Shown: in pieces, positions 37,217 through 46,333 of the stretch
Layout: every line of letters starts with the position of its first letter
Position numbering within the stretch: position 1 is the stretch's first letter
Assembly: GCA_910574205.1 (NCBI GenBank)
Contig: CAJSYJ010000004.1
Location: 186,001-250,000 of the forward strand
DNA from: Bacteroidales bacterium
GTDB lineage: Bacteria; Bacteroidota; Bacteroidia; Bacteroidales; Rikenellaceae
DNA length: 64,000 bases
Direction: 5' to 3'
Made by a program: the position numbers and the translations under genes
The notes under the pieces: generated by a model
Seen by the model: only the letters and a program-made list of their open reading frames with translations
Told to the model about the DNA's origin: nothing
Databases searched by the model: none

Positions 37217-38217
37217 AACATTTTTTTTACGGCTTGGGCAATACTCATTGCAAGTACCGGTGGAACGGAATTGCCTACCATTTGCTGTTGTTTTATTTTG
37301 CTGCCAAGAAACTCAAACGTATCCGGATAGGTTTGTATTGCCGCCAATTCCCTAACCGTCAACGCTCTGTTTTGCGAGTAGTGAAATACTTTCCTCATGT
37401 CGCCTGTTATACATATCGAAGGCTTGGAACTGTCGTATCTTATATATTTTCTTACATCTCCTTTCTGAGGGCGCAGCTCTTCCGGAATGTTATTTCGGTC
37501 TCCGCCATCCTTGACATAAGACATCTTTTCAAGCATTTGCGGCGTGTGCGACATCGCTTCGTGGTTGGGTATGTCGGATGATTGACCGCTTTCCAGGGGA
37601 GGAAACTTCTCTATCGCGTCTTTTATTGTAGGCGTGGGTCTCCCGGATATTTCAGGGAATACGATTGCGGAATCATCTCCTTTTATTTTCCCTATAAAAA
37701 GCACTCTATATCTTTTTTGAGGAACGCCATAGTCTGCCGCACAAACAATTTTTGATTCGACGTGGTATCCCAGATTATCAAAACAAGAAATGATTTCGTC
37801 GCGAGTCTCTCCGTTCAGCCGTGTATACAGTCGTGCCACGTTTTCCATTACAAAACACTTGGGACGAACGCTTTTGACAACCCTTACAAATTCGTTAAAA
37901 AGATAATTTCTGGGATCATCGAGAAATTTTCTTCCGATATGACCTGCCATACTGAACCCCTGACAAGGGGGGCCGCCTATAACGACATCTACTGATTTCC
38001 CCTGTGTCAATGTTTTTATCCTTTCCTCGGAAAGGTCTTTAATGTCACACTCGATCAAGAGGTGTTCGGGAAAATTGTGGCGGTATGTCTCGCAGATTTC
38101 CGGATCAAATTCTACCGAGAAAATATTATCATAACCTGCCATATCGAATCCCAGCGAGAATCCGCCGGATCCGGAAAATAAGTCTATGTATGTCGGTTTC
38201 GAGCCTGTTCTTTTCAT
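37213..38217 (-). CDS. DNA cytosine C5-methyltransferase
   Basis: The first gene of the restriction-modification operon; it methylates cytosine at C5. The 334-residue protein (start MKRTGSKPTY at 38217; an in-frame ATG 33 codons upstream adds no conserved sequence) shows the family motifs. These are I DLFSGSGGFSLGF (12-24), IV GGPPCQGFS with catalytic C85, VI ENV (125-127), VIII QKRYRVLF and X GNSVPP. A pair of methylases of different chemistry for one endonuclease usually means an asymmetric site, each enzyme marking one strand; here this is inferred. Confidence 0.94.
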   Translation of the reverse strand: MKRTGSKPTYIDLFSGSGGFSLGFDMAGYDNIFSVEFDPEICETYRHNFPEHLLIECDIKDLSEERIKTLTQGKSVDVVIGGPPCQGFSMAGHIGRKFLDDPRNYLFNEFVRVVKSVRPKCFVMENVARLYTRLNGETRDEIISCFDNLGYHVESKIVCAADYGVPQKRYRVLFIGKIKGDDSAIVFPEISGRPTPTIKDAIEKFPPLESGQSSDIPNHEAMSHTPQMLEKMSYVKDGGDRNNIPEELRPQKGDVRKYIRYDSSKPSICITGDMRKVFHYSQNRALTVRELAAIQTYPDTFEFLGSKIKQQQMVGNSVPPVLAMSIAQAVKKML

Positions 38218-38556
38218 GTTGTTAACAATCTCCGATTCTGGCGAACTTCTGGGCGCCGATTGCGGTACATATAATCCGATCTTGGTTTTGTGCCGCTTTA
38301 CGGGCACTGTTTGCATTTACACAATTCGTATTTATCGTGTACCGCGCAGTTAAGCACAGCAAGCCTTGCCTGCCGGCGGCCGAGGCCGAACTATCGGGTG
38401 CATCGGCAAAGTTACCATATTTTCGTCGTTCGGGCAACTATCCGAGGCGGCGAATTGCAGCGGTATCCCGAAACTGCGTATGCGGCTGCCGTCGCGACGG
38501 CCGATATAAGTTTTTGTGCGGTCAATTATTTATTGTGTGCGGTTGGGCTTATAGCG
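38218..38556. other. Intergenic stretch upstream of the restriction operon
   Basis: No supported gene. A 71-codon frame on the minus strand has no family features and no good start context. No TAnnTTTG box was found for the restriction operon. A control (C) protein gene is absent here. Confidence 0.4.
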
Positions 38557-38590
38557 AAGAAAAACCCTGCGGCAACCTGTGCCGCAGGGT
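38557..38590 (-). terminator. Terminator of the S9 peptidase gene
   Basis: CCCTGCGGC pairs with GCCGCAGGG (9 bp), followed on the minus strand by TTTTTC. It lies 38 bp after the stop codon at 38629. Confidence 0.8.
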
Positions 38591-38628
38591 ATGCGTATAG
38601 ATTTCGCTTATCGAAAAGCGGAATCGTA

Positions 38629-41064
38629 TCAGATGTCGTTGTTGAGCTGCGGTATGTCGACCGAATGCTCGCGCTCGCCCAGAAGGTGTTCGGCGAAGTA
38701 GTCGGCCAGCTTCCAGAAGAAATACTCGTTCATCGAGCCGAAGCCGTGGTGCTGGCCGGGCAGGATGAGCATGTCGAAGCGCTTGTTGGCCTTGATAAGG
38801 GCGTCGACCACGCGTATCGTATTGCCCGGGTGGACGTTGTCGTCCATGTCGCCGTGCACCAACAGCAGGTGCCCTTTCAGGCGCGAGGCCAGCTCGGGGT
38901 TGGTCGATATCTTGTAGACGAACGTGGTGTCGCCGTTCTCGTCGATCTGCTCCTTGATGCCGTGGTGCTTCTCGCTCCACCAGCGGTTGTAGATGCGGTT
39001 GTCGTGGTTGCCGGCGCACGATACGGCCGCCTTGAAGAAGTCGGGATACATCAGTATGGCCGCCGTCGACATGAATCCGCCGCCCGAGTGGCCGTGTATG
39101 CCCACGCGGTCGATATCGATCCACGGGTAGCGTGCGGCGAGCTGCTGTGCGGCGACCACCTTGTCTTTGAGTCCGTAGTCGCGCAGATTTCCGTAGCCGT
39201 AGTTGTGGTACCACTTCGAGCGGTCGGGATGACCGCCGCGGTTGCCGACGGTAATGACGACGAAACCTATCTGCGCCAGACGGTCGATGCGGTTCATGTT
39301 GAGGCTCCACGAGGCGTCGACGGCCTCGGTCTGGGGGCCGGGATAAACATATTCGATTATGGGGTATCTCTTCGACGGGTCGAAGTCGTAGGGCTTGTAC
39401 ATCACGCCGTAGAGGTCCGTAACGCCGTCGGCGGCCTTGACGGTAAAGGGCTCGGGAAACTTGTAGCCTATCGCGAACAGCGGTTCGAGGTCGACCTTTT
39501 CCAGCTCGTCTATGCGGCGGCCGTCGGTCGAATAGAGGTCGGATGCGGGTGCGGTGTCTACGCGCGAGCAGGTGGCGGTAAAGAAGCGGCAGTCGTCCGA
39601 CAGCGAGAACGAACCGTCGAAGCCCGCCCGGTCGAGACGTCGGAGTCCCGTGCCGTCGTAGTTGACGCGGTAGAGGTGGTTGTAGTAGGGATTTTCATCC
39701 TTGTCGTAACCCGTGGCCACGAAATATACGACCTTGCGGACGTCGTCCGTGGCGGCGATTTGGCTTACGTGCCAGTCGCCCGAGGTTATGGCGTTGCGCA
39801 GCTCGCCCTCCTTGGAGTAGAGGTAGAGGTGCGCCCAGCCCGTGCGCTCCGACCACTGGATAAGGTCCGAGCCGCCGTTGACCAGATGCGGATTGCGCGA
39901 CTCGATCGAGGTGTTCATCTTCTCGCGCACCACGGTGCGGCATGTGTCGGCGCCGATCTCTACGGCACAGAGGTCGATGCGCTTTATGTCGCGGCTCTGT
40001 CGGAAGAAGTAGAAGCGGTCGTCGTCGCCGAGCCATACGCTGCGCTGCGGCTTTTCGTATGCGTCGGCGTGGCGCGCATTGCGCGGACATATCCATACGG
40101 TCTGGTCCTTGAACTCGCCGATCTCGATCTCGCGGCGCGACAGATCACGCATGTCGAAGAGTTCGAGGTGCGCCGCGGGGCTCTCCTCGCCGGGCATCTG
40201 GTACTTATAGCTCTGCAACTTGGGGCGCGGCTCCGAGAGTACGTCGATGACCCACAGGTTTTTGAGGCGCGATACGTCGTTGCGCACGACGGCGAAGCGC
40301 CGCGAGTCGGGCGACCAGTAGAGCGCTACGCCGTAACGCTGGGTGGAGTCGACCTGCTCGACGCTGTCCTCATACCAGCTGTACGAGAAGTCGGCCGTGC
40401 CGTCGCTCGTCAGACGATGTTCGACGACGGTCGAGTCCTTGGGATCCTTGCGCAGCTTCTCGACATCCTCGCGCGACATGTACCACAGGTTATAGCCCTT
40501 CTCGTATACGGCCGTGCTGCCGTCGGGCGATAGGTTTACCCAGTCGGGGTAGGCTTTCTCGCGGCTGTCGATCTGCGAGAGCTTGCCCGTCTGCATGTCA
40601 TAGCTGAAATGGAACGTCTTATTTTTGCCGGCATCGGGGTCGGCCTTCCGCTCCTCGTCCGTAAGCTCGATCGAGGTGGGTATGTCGAAGAGCATGCAGC
40701 GGTCGTCGACAAGCTCCATGCGGCTCACGGGCAGATGCTCGGCATCGAACGGATCGCCAGTCAGGGCGGTTATCTCGGCCGCCAGACAGGCGTTGTCCCA
40801 CAGAGGGGTGTTGGTGCCGCGCGCCGGATCGACCACGCGGTAGGAGATGCCGTCGGCGGTGCGCCATGCGTACCAGAAGCGGGACGAGGAGCGGAACCAG
40901 TTGGGCACCACGCGCGTCTGCGGTACCATGCGGTAAAGTTTGTTGGGCGAGAACCGCTCGGCCAGCGCATAGTTGGGGCGCGGCGTAAGGTCGGGTTTCT
41001 CCTGAGCGGGCGCGGATGCCGCGATGAGCATCGACGCCGTAAGTCCAATCAGCAGTCTTTTCAT
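38629..41064 (-). CDS. S9 family dipeptidyl peptidase (DPP IV type)
   Basis: A serine peptidase that releases N-terminal dipeptides, probably in the periplasm, since the 811-residue precursor has a signal peptide (to about residue 20). Residues about 60-560 form the beta-propeller domain and 570-811 the alpha/beta hydrolase. The triad is S660 in GHSGGGF, an aspartate in HGDMDDNVHP (about D741) and a histidine in GQHHGF (about H773). DPP IV-type enzymes also need a propeller EE pair; I did not identify it securely. It is a monocistronic gene with its own promoter at 41098-41128 and terminator at 38557-38590. Confidence 0.93.
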   Translation of the reverse strand: MKRLLIGLTASMLIAASAPAQEKPDLTPRPNYALAERFSPNKLYRMVPQTRVVPNWFRSSSRFWYAWRTADGISYRVVDPARGTNTPLWDNACLAAEITALTGDPFDAEHLPVSRMELVDDRCMLFDIPTSIELTDEERKADPDAGKNKTFHFSYDMQTGKLSQIDSREKAYPDWVNLSPDGSTAVYEKGYNLWYMSREDVEKLRKDPKDSTVVEHRLTSDGTADFSYSWYEDSVEQVDSTQRYGVALYWSPDSRRFAVVRNDVSRLKNLWVIDVLSEPRPKLQSYKYQMPGEESPAAHLELFDMRDLSRREIEIGEFKDQTVWICPRNARHADAYEKPQRSVWLGDDDRFYFFRQSRDIKRIDLCAVEIGADTCRTVVREKMNTSIESRNPHLVNGGSDLIQWSERTGWAHLYLYSKEGELRNAITSGDWHVSQIAATDDVRKVVYFVATGYDKDENPYYNHLYRVNYDGTGLRRLDRAGFDGSFSLSDDCRFFTATCSRVDTAPASDLYSTDGRRIDELEKVDLEPLFAIGYKFPEPFTVKAADGVTDLYGVMYKPYDFDPSKRYPIIEYVYPGPQTEAVDASWSLNMNRIDRLAQIGFVVITVGNRGGHPDRSKWYHNYGYGNLRDYGLKDKVVAAQQLAARYPWIDIDRVGIHGHSGGGFMSTAAILMYPDFFKAAVSCAGNHDNRIYNRWWSEKHHGIKEQIDENGDTTFVYKISTNPELASRLKGHLLLVHGDMDDNVHPGNTIRVVDALIKANKRFDMLILPGQHHGFGSMNEYFFWKLADYFAEHLLGEREHSVDIPQLNNDI

Positions 41065-41097
41065 GACTCGGTTATATTATCGGTTTCGAAATTTGAA

Positions 41098-41145
41098 CAA
41101 AGATAGCAATAAGCGAGAGCAAATGCAAGTTCACTTGCAATTTGC
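41098..41145 (-). promoter_or_regulatory. S9 peptidase promoter with overlapping palindrome
   Basis: TATCTTTG (41098-41105) and TTG (41126-41128), 20 nt apart on the minus strand. The -33 element lies within an imperfect palindrome, GCAAATGCAAGT then ACTTGCAATTTGC (41119-41145), which has a single unpaired base. This placement suits a repressor operator. Confidence 0.55.
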
Positions 41146-41828
41146 CGAGCGTGAGTATCTTCGGCGCAGTCAAAGATACTGAATTAGTCGGCGGGCGGAA
41201 ATATGTGTTAGCTTGATTTTGCCGAGCGGGGCTTCTCCGTACTCCGGCGTGCGGGCCTAATCCCCGGCGATCTGTTATGCGATTGACATGTAAATTATTG
41301 ACGTCGTGTGGCGACTTATTGCGGCTTTTTATTATTTTTGTAGTGATATTAACGCGAAATAGATAGGATAAAATTAGAAAGAAAAAGGTATAAGATTTTG
41401 ACATATTAGTATTTGCGGCTGTTTCTTTCACAGAAAAACGACCAATTTTTATAAGCCTGAGAGGAATAAGCATGGTGAGTACACCCGCACCGGGTGTGTT
41501 CCTATGTCTTTCAGTTTGGGCTTGGGTGATTTGGTCGTTACCTTCTGTGAACTGAACGGGCTTGGTGCACACCTTTCTTGTACCAAGATCATCAAACCAT
41601 TCATTAAATTCCTGCCTATGATGTAAACCACTTGTTATTATATACTCCGCCTGCATTTCTTCGCCAGAAAAAACGACCAATTTATTCTTAGCCCAGAGAA
41701 AGCGTTCGGGTGATGCACTCCGCTTCGATTTGTTGTGAGCCGGGGGGCTCCTTGTTGCACACGTCTCTATGTGAAATGCTTCGAGGAGTACGCTTCGTAG
41801 AATTTTCTCACATCAAAATCGAGTACAC
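41146..41828. other. A+T-rich intergenic stretch with a thrice-repeated motif
   Basis: No supported gene. A 202-codon frame on the minus strand (41072-41680) has no recognisable features and overlaps the promoter above, so I leave it out. The motif TTGGTCGTTTTTCTG occurs on the minus strand at about 41430-41449 and 41670-41689 and, in diverged form, on the plus strand at about 41530-41549. The stretch is lower in G+C than both flanks. Confidence 0.45.
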
Positions 41829-42905
41829 ATGTATCAGAATTATGATGCGGCACTCTCGAAAACAATTATGTTTTTGAGGTTTCCGCTGATCGTGTCCGTC
41901 GTATTCATCCACGCCGGATTGGAGGGCGTCGTGATTGGAGGGAACGTTACGGTTCACGACGGACAGTTTCCGATATACGAATCGGTATATCATGTTATAA
42001 CCAATGAATTAGCGCGTGTGTCGGTCCCGCTGTTTTTCTTTATCTCCGGCTTCCTGTTTTTCTACCGCACAGATTTTTCCATGAAGGCCTACGGCCAAAA
42101 ACTGAAAAAACGCGTCCGCACCCTTTTGGTCCCGTATGTATTCTGGAATGCCGCAGCGCTTCTGGCGTTCGTTACAATTCAAATTTTCATGCCCTCTCTG
42201 ACATCGGGCAACAATAAACCGATATTAGATTACGGCTTGCCGGACTATCTGGATCTATTTTGGGGACACCCTATCTCCTATCAGTTTTGGTTCATTCGGG
42301 ATCTTATGGTAGTCGTCCTGGTTTCTCCGTTGGTATATTGGCTGCTGAAATTCGGTAAGGGTTATGCCGTAGCGATCCTCGGTGCATTATGGATATCGGG
42401 ATTGCAGGTCGATATTCCGGGATTCGGCATAGTCGCCTTTTTCTTCTTTTCGTTCGGGGCGTGGTTCAGTATCAACAGGCGCAACTTCGCGGTCGATTTC
42501 AGCCGGTTCAGGTGTACGGCGAGTGTCGTCTACCCGATTCTGGTTGCGGCGAGCACTCTGCTGTGGCATCTGAATGTCGATGACCGCCAGATCGTTCACA
42601 ATATCGGTATCATCGCAGGGCTGGTGCTTGTCGTCTCGTGGTCGGCGCATGGAATCATGACCGGCCGGCTGCGTGCCAATGCTTTCCTGGCGGATAGCTC
42701 GTTTTTTATCTTCGCCTATCACGGGATGCCGGCATTCTTCTTTGTTAAATTATATGTAACACTGCTGCGGCCTGCCAGCGAATCGGCGATGTTTGCAAGT
42801 TACCTGCTCATACCGCTCGTAACTATCGGTCTGGGAATCGCCATATATGTCGTTCTGAGGAGATATCTGCCTGCCTTTACGGCGTTTATTACCGGCGGTC
42901 GGTAG
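41829..42905 (+). CDS. Membrane acyltransferase family 3 protein
   Basis: A 358-residue integral membrane protein with about ten spans, of the family that O-acetylates cell-surface polysaccharides or membrane glycolipids. Family signs are FLRFPLIVSVVFIHA (histidine in the first membrane helix), the LARVSVPLFFFISGFLFF motif (61-78) and a QFWFIRDLMVVVL stretch. There are no glycan biosynthesis genes next to it, so the acceptor is unknown. The surroundings are A+T rich, which hints at acquisition by transfer. Two strong hairpins follow the stop codon. Confidence 0.88.
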   Translation: MYQNYDAALSKTIMFLRFPLIVSVVFIHAGLEGVVIGGNVTVHDGQFPIYESVYHVITNELARVSVPLFFFISGFLFFYRTDFSMKAYGQKLKKRVRTLLVPYVFWNAAALLAFVTIQIFMPSLTSGNNKPILDYGLPDYLDLFWGHPISYQFWFIRDLMVVVLVSPLVYWLLKFGKGYAVAILGALWISGLQVDIPGFGIVAFFFFSFGAWFSINRRNFAVDFSRFRCTASVVYPILVAASTLLWHLNVDDRQIVHNIGIIAGLVLVVSWSAHGIMTGRLRANAFLADSSFFIFAYHGMPAFFFVKLYVTLLRPASESAMFASYLLIPLVTIGLGIAIYVVLRRYLPAFTAFITGGR

Positions 42906-42916
42906 TCTGCGCCGCT

Positions 42917-42948
42917 CCGCCGCCCCGCCGAGATGACCGGGGCGGCGG
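42917..42948 (+). terminator. G+C-rich hairpin after the acyltransferase gene
   Basis: CCGCCGCCCC pairs with GGGGCGGCGG (10 bp, 12-nt loop). Only TTT follows, so it may act with the next hairpin. Confidence 0.5.
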
Positions 42949-42962
42949 ACGGTTTCGCATCT

Positions 42963-43007
42963 GGTCGGCAGGCTGCATAACCGTTCGCAGCCTGCCGACC
43001 GTATTTT
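42963..43007 (+). terminator. Intrinsic terminator after the acyltransferase gene
   Basis: A perfect 14-bp stem (GGTCGGCAGGCTGC, 42963-42976, with 42987-43000), a 10-nt loop, then GTATTTT. Confidence 0.75.
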
Positions 43008-43089
43008 CGTGCGGCATGAATTTTTCTTGTTGCAGGCAGTGCTGTCGGGCGATAGCGGTATTATTTTGTTAAAAATAGGGCAATGGGGG

Positions 43090-43234
43090 TTGTAACCGTC
43101 AAAAAATGTATATATTTGCGCGGACTTTTAAGAGGACGCCCGACGGATTCGTCCGAGCGGAAAGAGCGTCCGGGTAATAAAGTAACAAAAAAATTTTTTT
43201 ATGGGTTTATAACTACTAATATCTTATTTGCGAA
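43090..43234 (+). promoter_or_regulatory. pot operon promoter and structured leader
   Basis: TTG (43090-43092) and TATATTTG (43111-43118) are 18 nt apart, so the transcript starts at about 43125. The leader of about 110 nt contains GGACGC...GCGTCC with an inner CGGAT..GTCCG stem (about 43134-43172), then an A7T7 tract near 43187-43201 that could act as a terminator-like switch before potA. Confidence 0.6.
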
Positions 43235-44620
43235 ATGGTGAAATCAAATTACATCATCGAGCTGACGAACGTGTCGAAGTCTTTCGGCGACAAGGTGGTT
43301 CTCGATGATGTCAGTTTGTCGGTAAAGCAGGGAGAATTTCTTACCATACTCGGTCCTTCGGGTTGCGGAAAAACCACTTTACTGCGTCTTTTGGCCGGAT
43401 TCAATACGGCGTCAGAGGGTGAAATCAGAATCGGCGGCGAGGTAGTGACCGATACGCCACCGCATAAGCGACCGGTAAATACCGTGTTCCAGCGCTATGC
43501 CCTATTCCCGAATTACAACGTTTTCGACAACATCGCTTTCGGCCTGAAGCTCAAAGGCGTGGAGCGCAAGCAGATCGAGACACGCGTCAAACGCGCGTTG
43601 AAGATGGTCGGCATGACCGACTACGAGCACCGCGACGTGGACTCGCTCTCGGGCGGTCAGCAGCAGCGCGTGGCCATAGCGCGCGCCATTGTCAACCGTC
43701 CGCAGGTGCTTCTGCTGGACGAGCCGCTGGCTGCGCTCGATTTGAAGATGCGCAAGGACATGCAGATGGAGCTCAAAGAGATGCACCGCTCGCTGGGCAT
43801 CACGTTCGTCTATGTGACGCACGATCAGGAGGAGGCGCTCACGCTTTCGGATACGATCGTCGTTATGAGCGAGGGGCGCATACAGCAGATCGGCACCCCT
43901 ATGGACATATACAACGAGCCCTGCAACTCGTTCGTGGCAGACTTCATCGGCGAGAGCAACATCCTCAATGCCGTTATGGTGCGCGACCGTCTGGTGCGCT
44001 TCATGGGCAAGGAGTTCGAGTGCGTCGATACGGGCTTCGGCGAGGATGTGCCGGTCGACGTGGTAATTCGCCCCGAGGACGTTTACATCATTGCGCAGAG
44101 ATCGTCGGCGATGTTTACGGGAACAGTCCGTTCGTGTACGTTCAAAGGCGTGCACTACGAGATGTTCGTCGATACGCCCGACGGATATGAGATAATGATA
44201 CAGGACTACAACCGCTTCGAGGTAGGCACCGAGGTGGGCATGATAGTCAAGCCGTCGGACATCCATGTCATGCGCAAGGAGCGCGTGTGCAACACGTTGG
44301 AGGGCGTGATGAAGGATGCGACGCATGTCGAGATGCTCGGCGGGGTGTTCGAGTGCACACCGGCAGAGGGCGTCGAGGCTGGCGAGAAGGTGCGTGTCGA
44401 GGTCGATTTCGGCGACGTGGAGCTTACCGACGACTCGTCGGACGGCACCGTCGGCGGCACGATACGCTTCATACTCTACAAGGGCGACCGTTTCCATTTG
44501 ACCGTGCGCACCGAAGAGGGAATCAACATATATGCGGATACTCACGACGTGTGGGAGGATCTGGACGAGGTAGGCATAAAGATTCGTCCCCAGTCTCTGC
44601 GCATAAGTCGTATGCAATAG
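43235..44620 (+). CDS. potA: Spermidine/putrescine ABC transporter ATPase
   Basis: Powers polyamine import. Walker A is GPSGCGKT at 40-47, the signature [10 protein letters not shown] is near 139-148, Walker B is [12 protein letters not shown] and the switch histidine is in YVTHDQEEA. The protein has 461 residues, longer than the about 380 of E. coli PotA. The extra length is a duplicated TOBE-like C-terminal part ([10 protein letters not shown] onward), as in other Bacteroidetes. It is the first of four pot genes, 12 bp before potB. Polyamine rather than another solute is inferred from the PotD and permease types. Confidence 0.92.
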   Translation: MVKSNYIIELTNVSKSFGDKVVLDDVSLSVKQGEFLTILGPSGCGKTTLLRLLAGFNTASEGEIRIGGEVVTDTPPHKRPVNTVFQRYALFPNYNVFDNIAFGLKLKGVERKQIETRVKRALKMVGMTDYEHRDVDSLSGGQQQRVAIARAIVNRPQVLLLDEPLAALDLKMRKDMQMELKEMHRSLGITFVYVTHDQEEALTLSDTIVVMSEGRIQQIGTPMDIYNEPCNSFVADFIGESNILNAVMVRDRLVRFMGKEFECVDTGFGEDVPVDVVIRPEDVYIIAQRSSAMFTGTVRSCTFKGVHYEMFVDTPDGYEIMIQDYNRFEVGTEVGMIVKPSDIHVMRKERVCNTLEGVMKDATHVEMLGGVFECTPAEGVEAGEKVRVEVDFGDVELTDDSSDGTVGGTIRFILYKGDRFHLTVRTEEGINIYADTHDVWEDLDEVGIKIRPQSLRISRMQ

Positions 44621-44632
44621 CGGCTAAGCCTT

Positions 44633-45430
44633 ATGGGAAGACTTTTTCGCCTCTTCGGCAGGAGGAGCAACTGGGCGTTGCCCTATGCCGTGTTTCTCGT
44701 GATCTTCGTGGTGCTGCCGCTGCTTCTGATCGTGCTCTACGCCTTTCAGGATGCCGAGGGCAACTTCACGCTGGAAAATTTCGTGCATTTCTTCAACCAG
44801 CCCGAGGTAATACGCACGTTCGTATACTCGGTGGGTATAGCGTTCGTCACCACGGCGATATGTCTGCTGCTGGGCTATCCGGCGGCCTACATCATGAGCC
44901 GCATGCGCAGCAACTCGGCCGTCATAGTGGTCATGCTGTTCATCCTGCCCATGTGGATCAACATGCTGATCCGCACTATGGCCACCGTGACGCTGTTCGA
45001 CTTTCTGAAAATGCCGCTGGGTCAGGGTGCGCTTGTATTCGGTATGGTCTACAACTATCTGCCATTTATGATCTATCCTATATACAACGTGTTGCAGAAG
45101 ATGGACCACAACCTGATCGAGGCGGCCGAGGATCTGGGCGCCAAGCCGCGTCAGGTCTTCGCGCGCGTGGTGCTGCCGCTGTCGATGCCCGGCGTGATGA
45201 GCGGCGTGATGATGGTGTTCCTGCCTACGATATCGACCTTCGCTCTGGCCGAGATGCTCACGCTGAACAAGATACGTCTGTTCGGTACGGTCATTCAGGA
45301 GAATATCAACAACACGATGTGGAACTACGGCGCTGCGCTGTCGTTCATAATGTTGATAATCATCGGCATAACATCGATATTTACCTACCGTTCGAAAGAC
45401 GGCAACCTTAACGATACGGGACTTATATGA
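44633..45430 (+). CDS. potB: Polyamine ABC transporter permease PotB
   Basis: A 265-residue inner-membrane permease with six spans. The EAA loop is EAAEDLGAKPRQVFARVVLPLSMPG (about 159-183), which contacts PotA. It has the PotB-type N-terminus with one span before the binding-protein-dependent transport domain. The stop overlaps the potC start by 4 bp (45427-45430), so translation is coupled. Confidence 0.93.
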   Translation: MGRLFRLFGRRSNWALPYAVFLVIFVVLPLLLIVLYAFQDAEGNFTLENFVHFFNQPEVIRTFVYSVGIAFVTTAICLLLGYPAAYIMSRMRSNSAVIVVMLFILPMWINMLIRTMATVTLFDFLKMPLGQGALVFGMVYNYLPFMIYPIYNVLQKMDHNLIEAAEDLGAKPRQVFARVVLPLSMPGVMSGVMMVFLPTISTFALAEMLTLNKIRLFGTVIQENINNTMWNYGAALSFIMLIIIGITSIFTYRSKDGNLNDTGLI

Positions 45431-46239
45431 TGAAACGCATCCTCTCGCGCGGCTATCTGCTGCTGCTGCTGGCGTTGCTCTACGCCCCGATTATCGTCAT
45501 AGCGGTGTTTTCGTTTACCGAGGCCAAGGTTATGGGCAACTGGACGGGATTCTCGACCGGAATCTACGAGCAGCTCTTCTCGGGTAAGAGCGTCATGATC
45601 ATGAAGTCGGTCGAGAACACGCTGCTCATAGCTCTCATCGCCGCCGCCGTGGCCACGCTGCTGGGCGGCATAGCGGCCATCGGCATCTACAACATGCGGC
45701 ACCGTCAGCGCCGCATGATACAGTTCGTCAACAACATCCCGATGCTCAACCCCGACATCATCACCGGTGTGTCGCTGTTCGTGCTGTTCGTCTTCATGGG
45801 CTTCACGCAGGGCTATACCACCGTGATTCTGGCGCACGTGACCTTCTGTACGCCCTACGTCGTGCTGAGCGTCATGCCGCGACTGATGCAGATGAACCCC
45901 AATATATACGAGGCTGCGCTCGATCTGGGCGCCACGCCGTTTCAGGCGCTCAGGCGCGTGGTTATGCCCGAGATACGTTCGGGCATGATATCGGGTTTCA
46001 TACTGTCGTTCACGCTGTCGATAGACGACTTCGCCGTCACGTACTTCACGAAGGGCAGCATAGGTCTGGAAACCATATCGACGCAGATATACGCCGATTC
46101 GCGCAAGGGCGGACTGTCGCCCGAGTGGAGGGCGCTATCGACGATAATCTTTCTGGCCGTATTGTTGCTGCTGCTTGTAATCAACTATCGGACGATGAAG
46201 CACGCCCACAACCGACAGTCGGCCATACGTGCCAAGTAG
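45427..46239 (+). CDS. potC: Polyamine ABC transporter permease PotC
   Basis: A 270-residue permease with six spans and the EAA loop EAALDLGATPFQALRRVVMPE (about 161-181). The segment FTLSIDDFAVTYFT is typical of PotC. It forms the membrane channel with PotB and is followed 94 bp later by potD. Confidence 0.93.
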   Translation: MMKRILSRGYLLLLLALLYAPIIVIAVFSFTEAKVMGNWTGFSTGIYEQLFSGKSVMIMKSVENTLLIALIAAAVATLLGGIAAIGIYNMRHRQRRMIQFVNNIPMLNPDIITGVSLFVLFVFMGFTQGYTTVILAHVTFCTPYVVLSVMPRLMQMNPNIYEAALDLGATPFQALRRVVMPEIRSGMISGFILSFTLSIDDFAVTYFTKGSIGLETISTQIYADSRKGGLSPEWRALSTIIFLAVLLLLLVINYRTMKHAHNRQSAIRAK

Positions 46240-46333
46240 GCGGTGTGTCGAGGTGTGCCGAACGAGCTCCGGAGCAGTATAAGGTGTAAACCCTTTTTAT
46301 TAATCATAACTTTTATATTTTTTATCACGTAAA

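Noticed and set aside
38222..38437. 71-codon frame upstream of the restriction operon, as a possible C protein
   Set aside because: No helix-turn-helix pattern and no promoter; sequence composition is unlike the restriction genes.
41072..41680. Minus-strand 202-codon frame
   Set aside because: No family features, overlaps the S9 promoter region and contains the repeated motif; treated as non-coding.
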